64,000 nt of DNA from Pseudomonas sp. Irchel s3h14 (GCF_900187425.1 NZ_FYDJ01000009.1:124001-188000); one strand, 5' to 3'. Shown: positions 1 through 8,849, counted from the first letter of the stretch. Numbers and translations are program-made. The notes: generated by a model from the letters alone, not told the origin.

Positions 1-1
1 A

Positions 2-676
2 CCGGCCGAGTTGTCCGGTGGCCAGCAGCAGCGCGTGGCCCTGGCCCGAGCCCTGGCGCCGAAGCCAAAAGTGCTGTTGCTCGACGAACCGCTGTCGGCA
101 CTGGACTTGAAGCTGCGCAAGGAAATGCAGGTCGAACTCAAGCGCGTACAGAAAGAAGCCGGGATCACCTTCATTTTCGTCACCCACGATCAGGAAGAAG
201 CCCTGACCCTGTCCGACCGTATCGCCGTGATGTCCGCCGGCAAGATCCTGCAAATCGGCACACCGAACGATATCTACGAACGACCGCAACACCAATTCGT
301 TGCGCAGTTTATCGGCGACATCAACTTCCTCCCCGGCCACCTCAAGCGCGGCCAGCGGAACGAAAAACTGTTCGTGCCGAGCGGCATGCCGGTGGAAATC
401 CCTTGCCCGGCTCAAGGCTTCGACGGCGCCAGCGTGCAACTGGCGTTCCGCCCGGAGCGTTCGCAATTGGTCGACCCGGCGCAACCGCATCACCTGCGCG
501 GCGTGATTGAAGCGGTGTTGTATGTCGGCACCGCGACCCTTTACCAGTGCCGCTTGAACAACGACATCAAAGTCATGTTGCGCGAGAACAACGAAGGCCT
601 GAACCGTGGCCGGGTGGTCGGCGATCGCGTCGCGGTCAACCTGCCGCCCCACGCCTGTCTGTTGATGGAGGCCTGA
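2..676 (+). CDS. ABC transporter ATP-binding protein, polyamine (PotA) type, 5' end missing
   Basis: The reading frame is open from the window edge, so only the C-terminal part of an ATPase is present. Visible motifs are the ABC signature LSGGQQQRVALARAL, Walker B LLLDEPLSALD and the switch histidine in FVTHDQEEAL. After these comes a TOBE-like C-terminal domain (about 90-220 of the visible part) with the FRPE motif. This arrangement is typical of PotA/CysA/UgpC-type ATPases of importers. It energises the two permeases directly downstream; the next start is 1 nt after its stop. The Walker A motif lies outside the window. The substrate cannot be read from the ATPase; the context of two amidohydrolases suggests a nitrogenous compound rather than a classical polyamine. 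Confidence 0.93.
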   Translation, partial: PAELSGGQQQRVALARALAPKPKVLLLDEPLSALDLKLRKEMQVELKRVQKEAGITFIFVTHDQEEALTLSDRIAVMSAGKILQIGTPNDIYERPQHQFVAQFIGDINFLPGHLKRGQRNEKLFVPSGMPVEIPCPAQGFDGASVQLAFRPERSQLVDPAQPHHLRGVIEAVLYVGTATLYQCRLNNDIKVMLRENNEGLNRGRVVGDRVAVNLPPHACLLMEA

Positions 677-677
677 G

Positions 678-1595
678 ATGAGCGTCAGCAGCACTTCTCC
701 CGCCCTCAACCGCGCGCTGTTGCTCAGCCCGGTGGTTCTGACTTTGCTGGCGCTGATCGCCATTCCGCTCGGCATCATGGGCTACATCAGCCTGTTGCCG
801 CGCAACGTTTACGGCGGTGTCGACTGGCAGGCCAACTGGCAACTGCAAAGCTACGTGCAACTGTTTTTCCAGGAAGGTTTCGACGGTGAACTGGAACTGA
901 ACTGGGTCTACGCCCAGGCGTTGTTGCGCTCGGTGTTCCAGGCCGGCGGCACCACCTTGCTGTGTTTCCTGTTCGGCTTCCCGGTGGCCTTATGGATGTC
1001 GAGCCTGACACCGCGTCGGCGCAACCTCATGGTCTTGCTGATCACCATTCCGTTCTGGACCAACCTGCTGATCCGCAACTACGCCTGGCTGATCATCCTG
1101 CGCGAGCATGGCTGGGTTGCTCAGAGCCTCAACGCGCTGTTCCCCCAGGCCGGTGGCATCACCCTGCTCTACAACGACTTCGCGGTCAGCGTCGGGCTGG
1201 TCTACAGCTTCCTGCCGTTCATGATTCTGCCGATCTACTCGACCCTGGAAAAACTCGACTGGCGACTGGTGGAAGCGGCGTACGACCTCGGCGCCAATCG
1301 CTGGCACGCGCTGAAGCGGATCATCCTGCCGCTGTCGATGCCCGGCGTGATTGCCGGTGCGTTGCTGGTGTTTGTGCCGAGCCTCGGTGCCTTCATCACC
1401 CCGGCGATTCTCGGCGGCGGCAAGACGCTGATGATCGGCAACCTGATCCAGCAACAGTTCGGCACCGCGCGTAACTGGCCGCTGGGCAGTTCGCTGTCGT
1501 TCCTGTTGCTGGGGATTCTGCTGCTGTCCCTGGTGCTTTACGCCCTTTATAGCCGCAGCGCCGCCAAAACCCTTCGTCGGGGAGCCACCGCATGA
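678..1595 (+). CDS. ABC transporter permease, PotB/PotH type
   Basis: A 305-residue inner-membrane permease with a hydrophobic N-terminal segment (about residues 12-40), a large periplasmic loop and further membrane spans. The cytoplasmic EAA loop is visible as VEAAYDLGANRWHALKRIILPL, the contact site for the ATPase. A GGAGG ribosome site in the end of the ATPase gene precedes the ATG. Its stop overlaps the next permease start by 4 nt (ATGA), indicating translational coupling. Family and gene order (ATPase, permease, permease, binding protein) match polyamine/opine-type importers. The substrate is inferred only from neighbours. Confidence 0.93.
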   Translation: MSVSSTSPALNRALLLSPVVLTLLALIAIPLGIMGYISLLPRNVYGGVDWQANWQLQSYVQLFFQEGFDGELELNWVYAQALLRSVFQAGGTTLLCFLFGFPVALWMSSLTPRRRNLMVLLITIPFWTNLLIRNYAWLIILREHGWVAQSLNALFPQAGGITLLYNDFAVSVGLVYSFLPFMILPIYSTLEKLDWRLVEAAYDLGANRWHALKRIILPLSMPGVIAGALLVFVPSLGAFITPAILGGGKTLMIGNLIQQQFGTARNWPLGSSLSFLLLGILLLSLVLYALYSRSAAKTLRRGATA

Positions 1596-2380
1596 TCGCC
1601 CTGCACCTGAAAAAACTGCCGCTGACCCGCGAAGTCAGCCTGCTGATCCTGGCATATCTGTACGTGCCGATATTCGTGCTGATCGCCTACAGCTTCAACG
1701 CCAACCGCTCGGCGACGGTGTGGACAGAGTTCTCTTTCGCCTGGTATGGACGGATTCTGGCCAACCCGTCGATCCAGACCGCCGCGCTGAACTCGATCAT
1801 CGTCGCCGGCATCGCCACGGTGTGTGCCACGGCGATTGCGTTGCTCGCGGCGTTGGCGACTTACCGGCCGTTCTATGGACAGAAGATGGTCGAGGGCGGG
1901 ATCAACCTGCCCCTGATCCTGCCGGAGATCGTCACCGCCGTGGCCACGCTGCTGCTGTTCATGGCGCTAGGGATCAAGCTCGGTTTGCTGACGGTGATCG
2001 TCGCGCACATCGGCTTCTGCATTCCCTTCGCTTACCTGCCGATCCGCGCGCGGCTCAATGACCTGGACAAGAGCTTGCTGGAGGCGGCGAACGATTTGTA
2101 CGCCAACCCGTGGCAGGTGTTTCGCCGGGTGACGCTGCCGCTGCTGTGGCCGGCGGTGTTGTCCGGTTCGGTGCTGGCGTTCGTGGTCAGCCTCGACGAT
2201 TTCATCATGACCTTCTTCGTTGCCGGACCCGGTTCGACGACGTTGCCGGTGTACATCTTCTCGGCAATCAAGTCCGGTGTCACGCCGGAGATCAACGCGA
2301 TTTCAACCCTGATGCTGGTGATTTCCATCGTGCTGGTGGTGCTGGCCTTCTGGCTGGGACAGCGCGGCAAAAACCAATGA
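1592..2380 (+). CDS. ABC transporter permease, PotC/PotI type
   Basis: A 262-residue second permease of the same importer. It shows an N-terminal membrane segment (about 15-35), several later hydrophobic spans and the EAA loop LLEAANDLYANPWQVFRRVTLPLL near residue 165. The sequence DDFIMTFFVAGP after the EAA loop is characteristic of PotC-like proteins. The ATG lies inside the end of the upstream permease gene (4-nt overlap). Together the two permeases form the membrane channel, with the ATPase on the cytoplasmic side and the binding protein at 2417-3484 on the periplasmic side. Confidence 0.93.
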   Translation: MIALHLKKLPLTREVSLLILAYLYVPIFVLIAYSFNANRSATVWTEFSFAWYGRILANPSIQTAALNSIIVAGIATVCATAIALLAALATYRPFYGQKMVEGGINLPLILPEIVTAVATLLLFMALGIKLGLLTVIVAHIGFCIPFAYLPIRARLNDLDKSLLEAANDLYANPWQVFRRVTLPLLWPAVLSGSVLAFVVSLDDFIMTFFVAGPGSTTLPVYIFSAIKSGVTPEINAISTLMLVISIVLVVLAFWLGQRGKNQ

Positions 2381-2416
2381 GCCCTTTCCTTCGCGGTACT
2401 TTCGGAGCGTAAAACC

Positions 2417-3484
2417 ATGATGTTGAAAAACACGATCTTCAAAAGCATGCGTTACGGCGTCGCCGGTCTGGCCCTCAGTTGCTTCAGCGTTTTCACCGCG
2501 CAGGCCGCCGAACCCAAGGAACTGTTCTTCTACAACTGGACCGACTACTACCCGGTCGATCTGCTGGCCAAGTTCGAAAAGGAGACCGGGATCAAGGTCA
2601 CCATGGACGGCTACGACAGCAACGAAACCCTGCTGGCCAAGTTGCAGGCCGGCGGCGCGGCCTATGACGTGATCGTGCCGTCGCAATCGATCATGCGCAC
2701 GTTGATCAACCAGAACCTGCTACTGCAAATCGACGCGTCGACCCTGCCCAACTTCCAGTACGTCAAACCGGCCTTCCGCAACCCGGGTTTCGACCCCGGT
2801 CGCAAGTTCTCCGCCCCATACCTGTGGGGCACCACCGGGTTTTCCTATGACAGCGCGCGGGTGCCCGGCGGCAAACTGGACGATTCGTGGAAAGAGTTCT
2901 TCGAACCGCGCAAGGAACTCGAAGGCCAACTCGCCGCCCTCGACACCTCCAGCAGTGTGATCAACGCCGCCAGCCATTACCTGAACGTCGACGAATGCAG
3001 CGAAAACCCACAAGACGCCAAGCGCATTCTGGAGCTGCTGAAAAAACAGAAACCACACTTGAAGATGTACAGCTCGGACAACACCGTCGACCGCATGGCC
3101 TCCGGTGAAGTGATCATGATGCAGAACTGGAACGGCTCCACCGCCCGAGCCACGTTGCAAAAAAGCACCATCAAGTACGTGTACCCGCGCGAAGGCCTGG
3201 CGATGTTCCAGGACAACTTCGCCGTACCGAAAAGCGCCCCGCACCCTGGCAACGCGAAGATCTTCATCGACTGGATGATGAAACCGGAAAACGCCGCCGC
3301 CGTGTCCAACGCCATCGCCTACGCCAACGGCATCCAGAGCGACAAGCTGATCGACGCCAAATGGCGGGTGATGGACGCGATCAATATGCCTGACGAGTTC
3401 GCCTCGCGCCTGCGCCCGGAGAAAGAGTGCAGCAACAAGGCGCGCGAGCTGCAGGACCGGATCTGGTCGAAGCTCAAGGGTTGA
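2417..3484 (+). CDS. Periplasmic substrate-binding protein, PotD/PotF type
   Basis: A 355-residue extracytoplasmic solute-binding protein. The N-terminus has basic residues, a hydrophobic stretch and a likely signal peptidase I site after AQA (about residue 30). The mature part starts with LFFYNWTDYYP, the opening strand shared by PotD/PotF proteins. Later ASGEVIMMQNWNG and the aromatic-rich ligand site are also typical. A GGAG ribosome site lies 9 nt before the first of two tandem ATGs. It captures substrate in the periplasm for the upstream permeases. A REP pair separates it from the amidohydrolase genes, which may attenuate rather than end transcription. Confidence 0.93.
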   Translation: MMLKNTIFKSMRYGVAGLALSCFSVFTAQAAEPKELFFYNWTDYYPVDLLAKFEKETGIKVTMDGYDSNETLLAKLQAGGAAYDVIVPSQSIMRTLINQNLLLQIDASTLPNFQYVKPAFRNPGFDPGRKFSAPYLWGTTGFSYDSARVPGGKLDDSWKEFFEPRKELEGQLAALDTSSSVINAASHYLNVDECSENPQDAKRILELLKKQKPHLKMYSSDNTVDRMASGEVIMMQNWNGSTARATLQKSTIKYVYPREGLAMFQDNFAVPKSAPHPGNAKIFIDWMMKPENAAAVSNAIAYANGIQSDKLIDAKWRVMDAINMPDEFASRLRPEKECSNKARELQDRIWSKLKG

Positions 3485-3503
3485 TCCGAGACCGCGTCAC
3501 GGC

Positions 3504-3599
3504 CATCGCGAGCAGGCTCGCTCCCACAGGGTTCTCGGTTGGAAAACTATCTTTGTTCCAACACAAACCCTTGTGGGAGCCGAGCTTGCTCGCGATGAG
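3504..3599. repeat. REP-type inverted pair
   Basis: Two inverted copies of the Pseudomonas REP core (CGCGAGCAGGCTCGCTCCCAC and its complement) face each other, with a second small hairpin (GTTGGAA / TTCCAAC) between them. It lies between the binding-protein gene and the deaminase-like gene. Similar copies occur at 14971, 18047 and 19698. Confidence 0.85.
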
Positions 3600-3633
3600 G
3601 CCCGCCCTAACACCACAAAACTTGAGGTTTCTC

Positions 3634-4830
3634 ATGACTCAACCCCGCTGGCTACGCAACGTGCGCCCCTACGGCTCCCCCGCCGAAGACCTGCTGATCG
3701 AAAACGGCCTGTTCAAGCAACGCCGCCCTGCATCAAGCGCCGCGCTGACCACCACCGACATCGACGGCCAAAACCAGCTCCTCACCCCGGCCCTGGTTGA
3801 AAGCCACGTCCACCTCGACAAAACCCTCTGGGGCCAACCCTGGCGCCCGAACAGCGCCGGCCCGACGCTCAAGGATTACATCGCCAACGAGCGCCGCGTG
3901 CTGCGTGAAGTCCATGCACCGATTGCCCAACGCGCCGGCGCCCTGCTGGAAAACTGCATCGCCCGTGGCTCGCTGACGATGCGTTGTCACGTCGACATCG
4001 ATCCGGAATTCGGCCTGCGCCATGTCGAGGCCATGCAACAGCTGCGCGAAGGCTACCGCGACCTGATCGACCTGCAACTGGTGGTGTTCCCGCAAACCGG
4101 CCTGATCAGCCGCCCCGGCACCGCCGAACTGATGCGCGAAGCGATGGCCCTGGGCGTGGAAAACGTCGGCGGCCTTGACCCGTGCGGCATCGACAACGAC
4201 CCGATAGCACAGCTCGACTTCGTGTTTAAGCTGGCCAGCGAATTCGAGCGTGGCGTCGACATTCATCTGCACGACAAGGGCGAACTGGGCCTGTGGCAGA
4301 TCGCACTGATCGCCGACTACACCGAACGTTTCGGGCGTCAGGGTCGGGTGATGATCAGCCACGCTTACTGCCTAGGGATGTTGCCGTGGAGCCAGGTCAA
4401 ACTGGTGGCCGAACGCCTGGCGGCGTTGGGCATTTCGCTGATGAGTTCGGCACCGGCCGATTGCGCGGTGCCGCCGTTCCTCGCCTTGCGTGAGGCCGGG
4501 GTGAATGTCTGCCTGGGTTCGGACGGCATTCGTGATGCCTGGTCGCCCATGGGCAACGGCGACATGCTGGAACGGGCGATGCTGCTGGCGTTTCGTTTCG
4601 ACTTGAACAAGGACGATGAACTGACGGCGGCGTTCGAAGCCGCGACGGTGAATGGCGCTCGGGCGTTGGGCTGTGAAGGTTATGGGCTGGAGATCGGCCA
4701 ACCGGCGGACTTTTTGCTGATGCCGGTGCAGACGCTGGGTGAGGCGGTGGTGTCGCGGCTGGCGCGGCAGGTTTATCGCGGCGGTGAGTTGATCGCCTCC
4801 GGTGGCCGTCTGCTGGAAAGCCGTTTGTGA
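3634..4830 (+). CDS. Cytosine deaminase-like amidohydrolase
   Basis: A 398-residue metal-dependent amidohydrolase of the CodA/cytosine deaminase group. Visible metal-site motifs are HVHLDKT (about residue 60), HCHVDID-like RCHVDID (about 120), DIHLHDKGE (about 210), ISHAYCLG (about 243) and GSDGIRDAWSPMGNGDML (about 295-312), the last being the family hallmark around the metal-binding aspartate. The ATG at 3634 is chosen over longer frames because GAGG lies 6 nt upstream and residues before it look non-coding and fall in the REP pair. It is expected to hydrolyse an exocyclic amine or a ring amide of a pyrimidine-like compound in the cytoplasm. It overlaps the next amidohydrolase, so both probably act in one pathway on the substrate imported by the upstream ABC system. 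Confidence 0.9.
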   Translation: MTQPRWLRNVRPYGSPAEDLLIENGLFKQRRPASSAALTTTDIDGQNQLLTPALVESHVHLDKTLWGQPWRPNSAGPTLKDYIANERRVLREVHAPIAQRAGALLENCIARGSLTMRCHVDIDPEFGLRHVEAMQQLREGYRDLIDLQLVVFPQTGLISRPGTAELMREAMALGVENVGGLDPCGIDNDPIAQLDFVFKLASEFERGVDIHLHDKGELGLWQIALIADYTERFGRQGRVMISHAYCLGMLPWSQVKLVAERLAALGISLMSSAPADCAVPPFLALREAGVNVCLGSDGIRDAWSPMGNGDMLERAMLLAFRFDLNKDDELTAAFEAATVNGARALGCEGYGLEIGQPADFLLMPVQTLGEAVVSRLARQVYRGGELIASGGRLLESRL

Positions 4831-6314
4831 AGCGCATTGGCCTCAAGAGCAGCTGCGTCGTTGGTTTCGACGGCACACAGCATGTGCTGTGGCGCGACGG
4901 CCAAGTGGTGTTCGAAGGTTCGCGCATCGTGTTTGTCGGGCGGGATTATCCGGGGCCGGTGGACCAATGGATTGATTACGGCAACGCGTTGATCGGTCCG
5001 GGCTTCATCGATCTGGATGCACTCGGGGATCTTGATTCGACGGTGCTGACGCTGGACAACGGCGATGAACGCGACATGGGCCGGATGTGGTCCGAGGACT
5101 ATCTGGCGAGCGGTCCGCGAGAGAGTTACAGCGCGGATGAAGAAGTCTTCAAATACCGCTACGCCTTCACTCAGCTGATCCGCAACGGCATCACCACCGC
5201 CATGCCGATCACCTCGATGTATTACCGCGAGTGGGCCGAGACTTACGACGAGTTTTCTGCGGTGGCCAGTGTGGCGGCCGAGTTGGGGCTGCGGACTTAC
5301 CTCGGCCCCTGCTACATGAGCGGCATGAGTTACTGGCGTGCCGATGGAAGCCTCGGGCATCACTGGGATGAAGCACGAGGCATGGCCGGGCTCGACGCGG
5401 CTGCTCGGTTTTTCCATGATTTCGACGGTGCGCACGAGGGTTTGATTCGCGGCGCGCTGCTGCCGGACCGCATCCAGACCTGCACCCCGGCCCTGCTGCA
5501 ACGCACTGCCGCGCTGAGTCGGGAACTGAACGCGCCGATGCGTTTGCATTGCTGCCAGGGGCTCGGTGAGGTGGCGATGGTCGAGCAACTGCGCGGCGTG
5601 TCACCCCTGACCTGGTTGCAGCAACTGGACCTGCTGACCCCGCGCAGTCTGCTGCCCCACGGCATCTACACCTCAGGCGATGACGATCTGCAACGCGTGG
5701 TGGATGGCGGCGCGAGTCTGGTGCATTGCCCGGTGGTGTTTGCCCGTGACGGCGAGGCGCTGAACTCCTTCGGTCGCTATCGGGCCAAGGGCATCAACTT
5801 CGCCTTGGGCACCGACACCTGGCCGGCGGATATGCTGGAAAACATGCGCCAGGGTCTGAACATCGCGCGATTGATGGAAGGCAGTGGTTCTTTGACCCGC
5901 ACGCTGGATTTTTACAATGCGGCCACTCTCGGCGGCGCCAAAGCCTTGGGCCGCGATGATCTGGGCCGCTTGGCACCGGGCGCCAAGGCCGACATCACGG
6001 TGTTCAGCCTTCGCGGCCTGCATTTGGGGCCGCTGTTCGACCCACTGAAAAACCTGTTGCTGGCAGGGCGCGGTGACGACTGCATCGCCAGCTACATCAA
6101 CGGCCGCTGCGTGATGCAGGACGGTCAGGTGCAGGGCGTCGACTACCCCGCCTTGCAACGCCAGGCCCAACAACAATTCGAAAAACTGATGCGCAGCCAC
6201 AGCGACCGGGCCTTCGGCCAACCGGACTGGAAAGGTCTGTTCAAACCGGCCATCCCGTTCGCTGACGACTACAGCGCACACGCGCCGCTGAGCGCAATTG
6301 ATCCCCTTCTTTAG
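4827..6314 (+). CDS. ATZ/TRZ-family amidohydrolase (chlorohydrolase-like)
   Basis: A 495-residue amidohydrolase of the AtzA/TrzN/SsnA group. It begins at a GTG inside the stop region of the deaminase-like gene (4-nt overlap). The N-terminal metal motif is modified: where HxH is usual, the sequence reads GPGFIDLDALGDL. The later site HCCQGLGE, LLPHGIYTSGDD, VHCPVVFARDG and LGTDTWPADMLENM (about residues 320-345) fit the family. The loss of the first HxH pair suggests either altered metal coordination or a changed activity. With the preceding gene it forms a two-step hydrolytic pair. The substrate is unknown; s-triazine-, pyrimidine- or guanine-like rings are the family's usual substrates. Confidence 0.85.
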   Translation: MKRIGLKSSCVVGFDGTQHVLWRDGQVVFEGSRIVFVGRDYPGPVDQWIDYGNALIGPGFIDLDALGDLDSTVLTLDNGDERDMGRMWSEDYLASGPRESYSADEEVFKYRYAFTQLIRNGITTAMPITSMYYREWAETYDEFSAVASVAAELGLRTYLGPCYMSGMSYWRADGSLGHHWDEARGMAGLDAAARFFHDFDGAHEGLIRGALLPDRIQTCTPALLQRTAALSRELNAPMRLHCCQGLGEVAMVEQLRGVSPLTWLQQLDLLTPRSLLPHGIYTSGDDDLQRVVDGGASLVHCPVVFARDGEALNSFGRYRAKGINFALGTDTWPADMLENMRQGLNIARLMEGSGSLTRTLDFYNAATLGGAKALGRDDLGRLAPGAKADITVFSLRGLHLGPLFDPLKNLLLAGRGDDCIASYINGRCVMQDGQVQGVDYPALQRQAQQQFEKLMRSHSDRAFGQPDWKGLFKPAIPFADDYSAHAPLSAIDPLL

Positions 6315-6326
6315 AGAGTCCTGCCC

Positions 6327-6989
6327 ATGCAAAGCTTCGACTTCAGCCAATTGAGCCCACGAGACAAATACAAAATTCTGATCGGCAGCGTGGTGCCACG
6401 GCCGATTGCCCTGGTCACCACCATCGACGGCGAAGGCCGGATCAACGCCGCGCCCTTCAGCTTCTTCAACGCCCTCTCGGCCGACCCGCCGATCCTCGCG
6501 TTGGGCGTGGAAAACTACGGCGACCAAAGCCCCAAGGACACCACGCGCAATATCCAGCTCAACCAGGAATTCACCGTAAACATTGTCAGCGATGCCCTGG
6601 TGGAAGCCATGAACGTCTGCGCCGTACCGTTCGCCCCCGGTTTCGATGAACTGACTGCTGCGGGCCTCACGGCCATTCCCGGGACCACGGTCAAATGCCC
6701 ACGGATCGGGGAGGCACCGGTGGCGCTGGAGTGTCGGCGGATGATGGCGCTGTCCATCGGACAGTCACGGGAGATTATCTTTGGCGAAGTGTTGATGGCG
6801 CATGTGCGGGATGAATTGATCGACCCGAAAACCTTGTATATCGATCAGCTCGGGCTCGATGCGATTGGCCGGATGGGTGGGCATGGGTATGCGCGCACGC
6901 GCGATTATTTCGATTTGCCGACAAGGTCGTTGCAGGCGTGGACGGAGACGCCGGGGGGTGGGGAGCGGTTTTGGCCGTCAGGTAAATGA
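6327..6989 (+). CDS. Flavin reductase-like (flavoredoxin-type) FMN-binding protein
   Basis: A 220-residue protein of the flavin-reductase-like split-barrel family. The start MQSFDFSQLSPRDKYKILIGSVVPRPIALVTT, followed by INAAPFSFFNALSADPPILALG and NIQLNQEFTVNIVS, are the flavin-binding signatures. An AGAGAG site precedes the ATG, 12 nt after the upstream amidohydrolase, so it is the last gene of the run. Family members reduce or carry FMN, often for a partner monooxygenase; none lies adjacent here. Its stop codon overlaps the first bases of a large inverted repeat that may act as the operon end. Confidence 0.88.
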   Translation: MQSFDFSQLSPRDKYKILIGSVVPRPIALVTTIDGEGRINAAPFSFFNALSADPPILALGVENYGDQSPKDTTRNIQLNQEFTVNIVSDALVEAMNVCAVPFAPGFDELTAAGLTAIPGTTVKCPRIGEAPVALECRRMMALSIGQSREIIFGEVLMAHVRDELIDPKTLYIDQLGLDAIGRMGGHGYARTRDYFDLPTRSLQAWTETPGGGERFWPSGK

Positions 6990-7094
6990 TCGTTCCCACG
7001 CTCCGCGTGGGAATGCAGCAAGGGACGCTCTGCGTCCCAAAAGCGGACGCAGAGCGTCCGGGGAGGCATTCCCACGCAGAGCGTGGGAACGATC
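6988..7094. repeat. GATCGTTCCCACGC-type inverted repeat
   Basis: A roughly 107-nt almost perfect inverted repeat beginning GATCGTTCCCACGCTC and ending with its complement, with inner GGACGCTCTGCGTCC-type arms. It lies between convergent genes (flavin reductase and DUF799) and could terminate both transcripts. Other copies are at 9044-9147 and, half-length, at 17961-18015. Confidence 0.85.
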
Positions 7095-7107
7095 ATGCAC
7101 AGAGGGT

Positions 7108-7767
7108 TCAGTCAGTGCCGTACTTCGGCGAACGCGGCCCGTACAGCAACCCCGCCGGTTGTCCTGCCGACAGCAGCCGAGCGCTGGTCACACCGGCAAT
7201 CGGGTGACCGGCGTCGGTGGAACTGTTGATCACTTGCTTCACCGCAGCCGTAATCAGCATGCCAATCAAATTACCGCCACCGTTGTTACCGCCCTCTTCG
7301 CTCGAAGCCCGAGCCGAGCCGGTCCACAGGGTGGTGCCGCTCTTGAGGTCCACCAGTTTCGCGCTGGCCGTCACCACGGTTTCGCTGCTGATGATCATGT
7401 AGCGAGTGCCGTAGTCCGTCACGGTGATGTACAGCGCAGCATCGGCACCGAAGATTTCTTGCAGTTTGTTGGCCGGTGCCTGATGGATATCCGCCGGTGT
7501 GGTCAAGCCATTCTGGCGGAACGTCTCATCGACCAGGGTGATCGGCAGCACGTAGTAACCGGCCTCAGCCAATGGGTACGTGACCTGCGACAACAAGCTG
7601 TAGGACGCCTTGACGTCCGGCGAGTTGTTCAGCGGCGGCAGCACCAGAATGGTTTTTGGACGACTTTGCTTGTACGCCGAATAGTCCACGGTCTTGGGGC
7701 TGACACAGCCACCGAGCACGGCCAGCGCCAGCAGCCCGGCCATCAGTTTCAATGAGCGCACGATCAT
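7108..7767 (-). CDS. DUF799 (GNA1162-like) lipoprotein
   Basis: A 219-residue predicted outer-membrane or periplasm-facing lipoprotein. The N-terminus MIVRSLKLMAGLLALAVLGGC is a lipoprotein signal with lipobox LGGC (Cys at about 21). The body contains KTILVLPPLNNSPDVKASYS and ITVTDYGT, features of the DUF799/GNA1162 family, which resembles the TolB N-domain/CsgG-type fold. It is the last gene of a three-lipoprotein operon: its start overlaps the stop of the DUF4810 gene by 4 nt. The function of the trio is not established to my knowledge. Confidence 0.88.
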   Translation of the reverse strand: MIVRSLKLMAGLLALAVLGGCVSPKTVDYSAYKQSRPKTILVLPPLNNSPDVKASYSLLSQVTYPLAEAGYYVLPITLVDETFRQNGLTTPADIHQAPANKLQEIFGADAALYITVTDYGTRYMIISSETVVTASAKLVDLKSGTTLWTGSARASSEEGGNNGGGNLIGMLITAAVKQVINSSTDAGHPIAGVTSARLLSAGQPAGLLYGPRSPKYGTD

Positions 7768-8138
7768 TGGGTGTCTCCGGCCTTGGCGTTTTTAAGCAGA
7801 AAGTCCATGTACGGCGTCGACTCGGGGAACAACGTCTTCTCGGTTCTGAATTGCTGCACCATCTGATCGTCCTTGCCCATGCTCAGGTACAACAGGCCCA
7901 AGTGAGCGTGGTAGCCAGGCGGCGGCGTATTGCCGGTGGACCTGATCTTCTGTAGGTCGCGCTCCAGCGCTTCGGCCTGAGCTTCCTTGGGCTCTTCACC
8001 CTTGAAGTACTCGTAGACTTCCGGCTGGTAGCTTTCCCACTGGTAAAGGGTTTTCGGGCCGCTGTTGCAGCCGGCCAACAGGCCGCTGACCAGCACGGTC
8101 GACGTCATCAGCGCCCATTTCGCATAAATCTTGAACAT
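7764..8138 (-). CDS. DUF4810 lipoprotein
   Basis: A 124-residue lipoprotein. The signal peptide ends in LVSGLLAGC. The mature part YQWESYQPEVYEYFKGEE followed by a short helical, TPR-like segment (GYHAHLGLLYLSMGKDDQMVQQFRTEK) is the DUF4810 signature. The ATG at 8138 is preferred because AAGGAG stands about 11 nt upstream; a longer frame with seven extra residues lacks a signal-like start. It sits between the CsgG and DUF799 genes. This order is recurrent in proteobacteria, so a shared envelope complex is likely. Confidence 0.88.
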   Translation of the reverse strand: MFKIYAKWALMTSTVLVSGLLAGCNSGPKTLYQWESYQPEVYEYFKGEEPKEAQAEALERDLQKIRSTGNTPPPGYHAHLGLLYLSMGKDDQMVQQFRTEKTLFPESTPYMDFLLKNAKAGDTQ

Positions 8139-8168
8139 GCTTGTACCGCTCCTTGTCATCGACCTTGA

Positions 8169-8849
8169 TCAGTTGCCCGGTTTCCATGCACCGGCATTCA
8201 TGCCGTCCACCAGACGATTGATCGCCTCGCGCATGGCCAGGTCGAGCACTTTGCCGTTGAGGGTCGAATCGTAGGCAGCGGTGCCGCCAAAGCCGATGAC
8301 TTCACGGTTGGACAAGGCGTATTCGCCCGCGCCCTGAGTCGAATAAACGACTTCCGAGGTGCTGATATTGACGATGTTCAGGTTGACCTTGGCGTAGGCC
8401 ACCTGGGTCTTGCCGCGACCGAGAATGCCGAACAACTGGTGATCCCCAGTCTCTTTGCGGCCGAACTCGGTGACATCACCGGTGACCACAAAGTCAGCAC
8501 CCTTGAGGCGCTGGGACTGGCCCTTGATCGCGGCTTCTTGCTGGATCTCATCCATGTTGTCGCGGTCCAGCACGCTGAAGCGATTGGTTTGCTGCAAGTG
8601 AGTGATCAGGATGGTCTTGGCCTGACCGCCGAGGCGATCCACACCGTCGGAGAAGATCCCGCGCATGTAGCTCGAGCGGTTGTCGAACTTGCCTACCGCC
8701 ATGGGTACGCGAACGCCGGAATAAGCGAGGCTGGCGCTTTCGACCTTTTCTACCGGCAAGACGCGCGAGCTTTCAGTCGCACACCCGGCCATCGCGCCGA
8801 AGAGGGCAATCGCTGCCGCCGATACCAACATCCGAGAGATCATTCTCAC
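8169..8849 (-). CDS. CsgG-family lipoprotein
   Basis: A 226-residue lipoprotein related to CsgG/HfaB secretion-channel proteins. The signal peptide has lipobox MAGC at about residue 22. The fold motifs MAVGKFDNRSSYMRG, TNRFSVLDRDNMDEI, GADFVVTGDVTEFG and VNLNIVNISTSEVVYS are typical CsgG-domain segments. The GTG at 8849 has AGGA 7 nt upstream; an ATG two codons later is the alternative. No curli subunit gene (CsgA/B/E/F) is nearby, so curli export is not supported. It heads the lipoprotein operon with DUF4810 and DUF799. Confidence 0.88.
   Translation of the reverse strand: MRMISRMLVSAAAIALFGAMAGCATESSRVLPVEKVESASLAYSGVRVPMAVGKFDNRSSYMRGIFSDGVDRLGGQAKTILITHLQQTNRFSVLDRDNMDEIQQEAAIKGQSQRLKGADFVVTGDVTEFGRKETGDHQLFGILGRGKTQVAYAKVNLNIVNISTSEVVYSTQGAGEYALSNREVIGFGGTAAYDSTLNGKVLDLAMREAINRLVDGMNAGAWKPGN

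Noticed and set aside
7108..8849. Curli secretion locus
   Set aside because: Only a CsgG-family protein is present; no CsgA/B/E/F genes and its partners are DUF4810 and DUF799.
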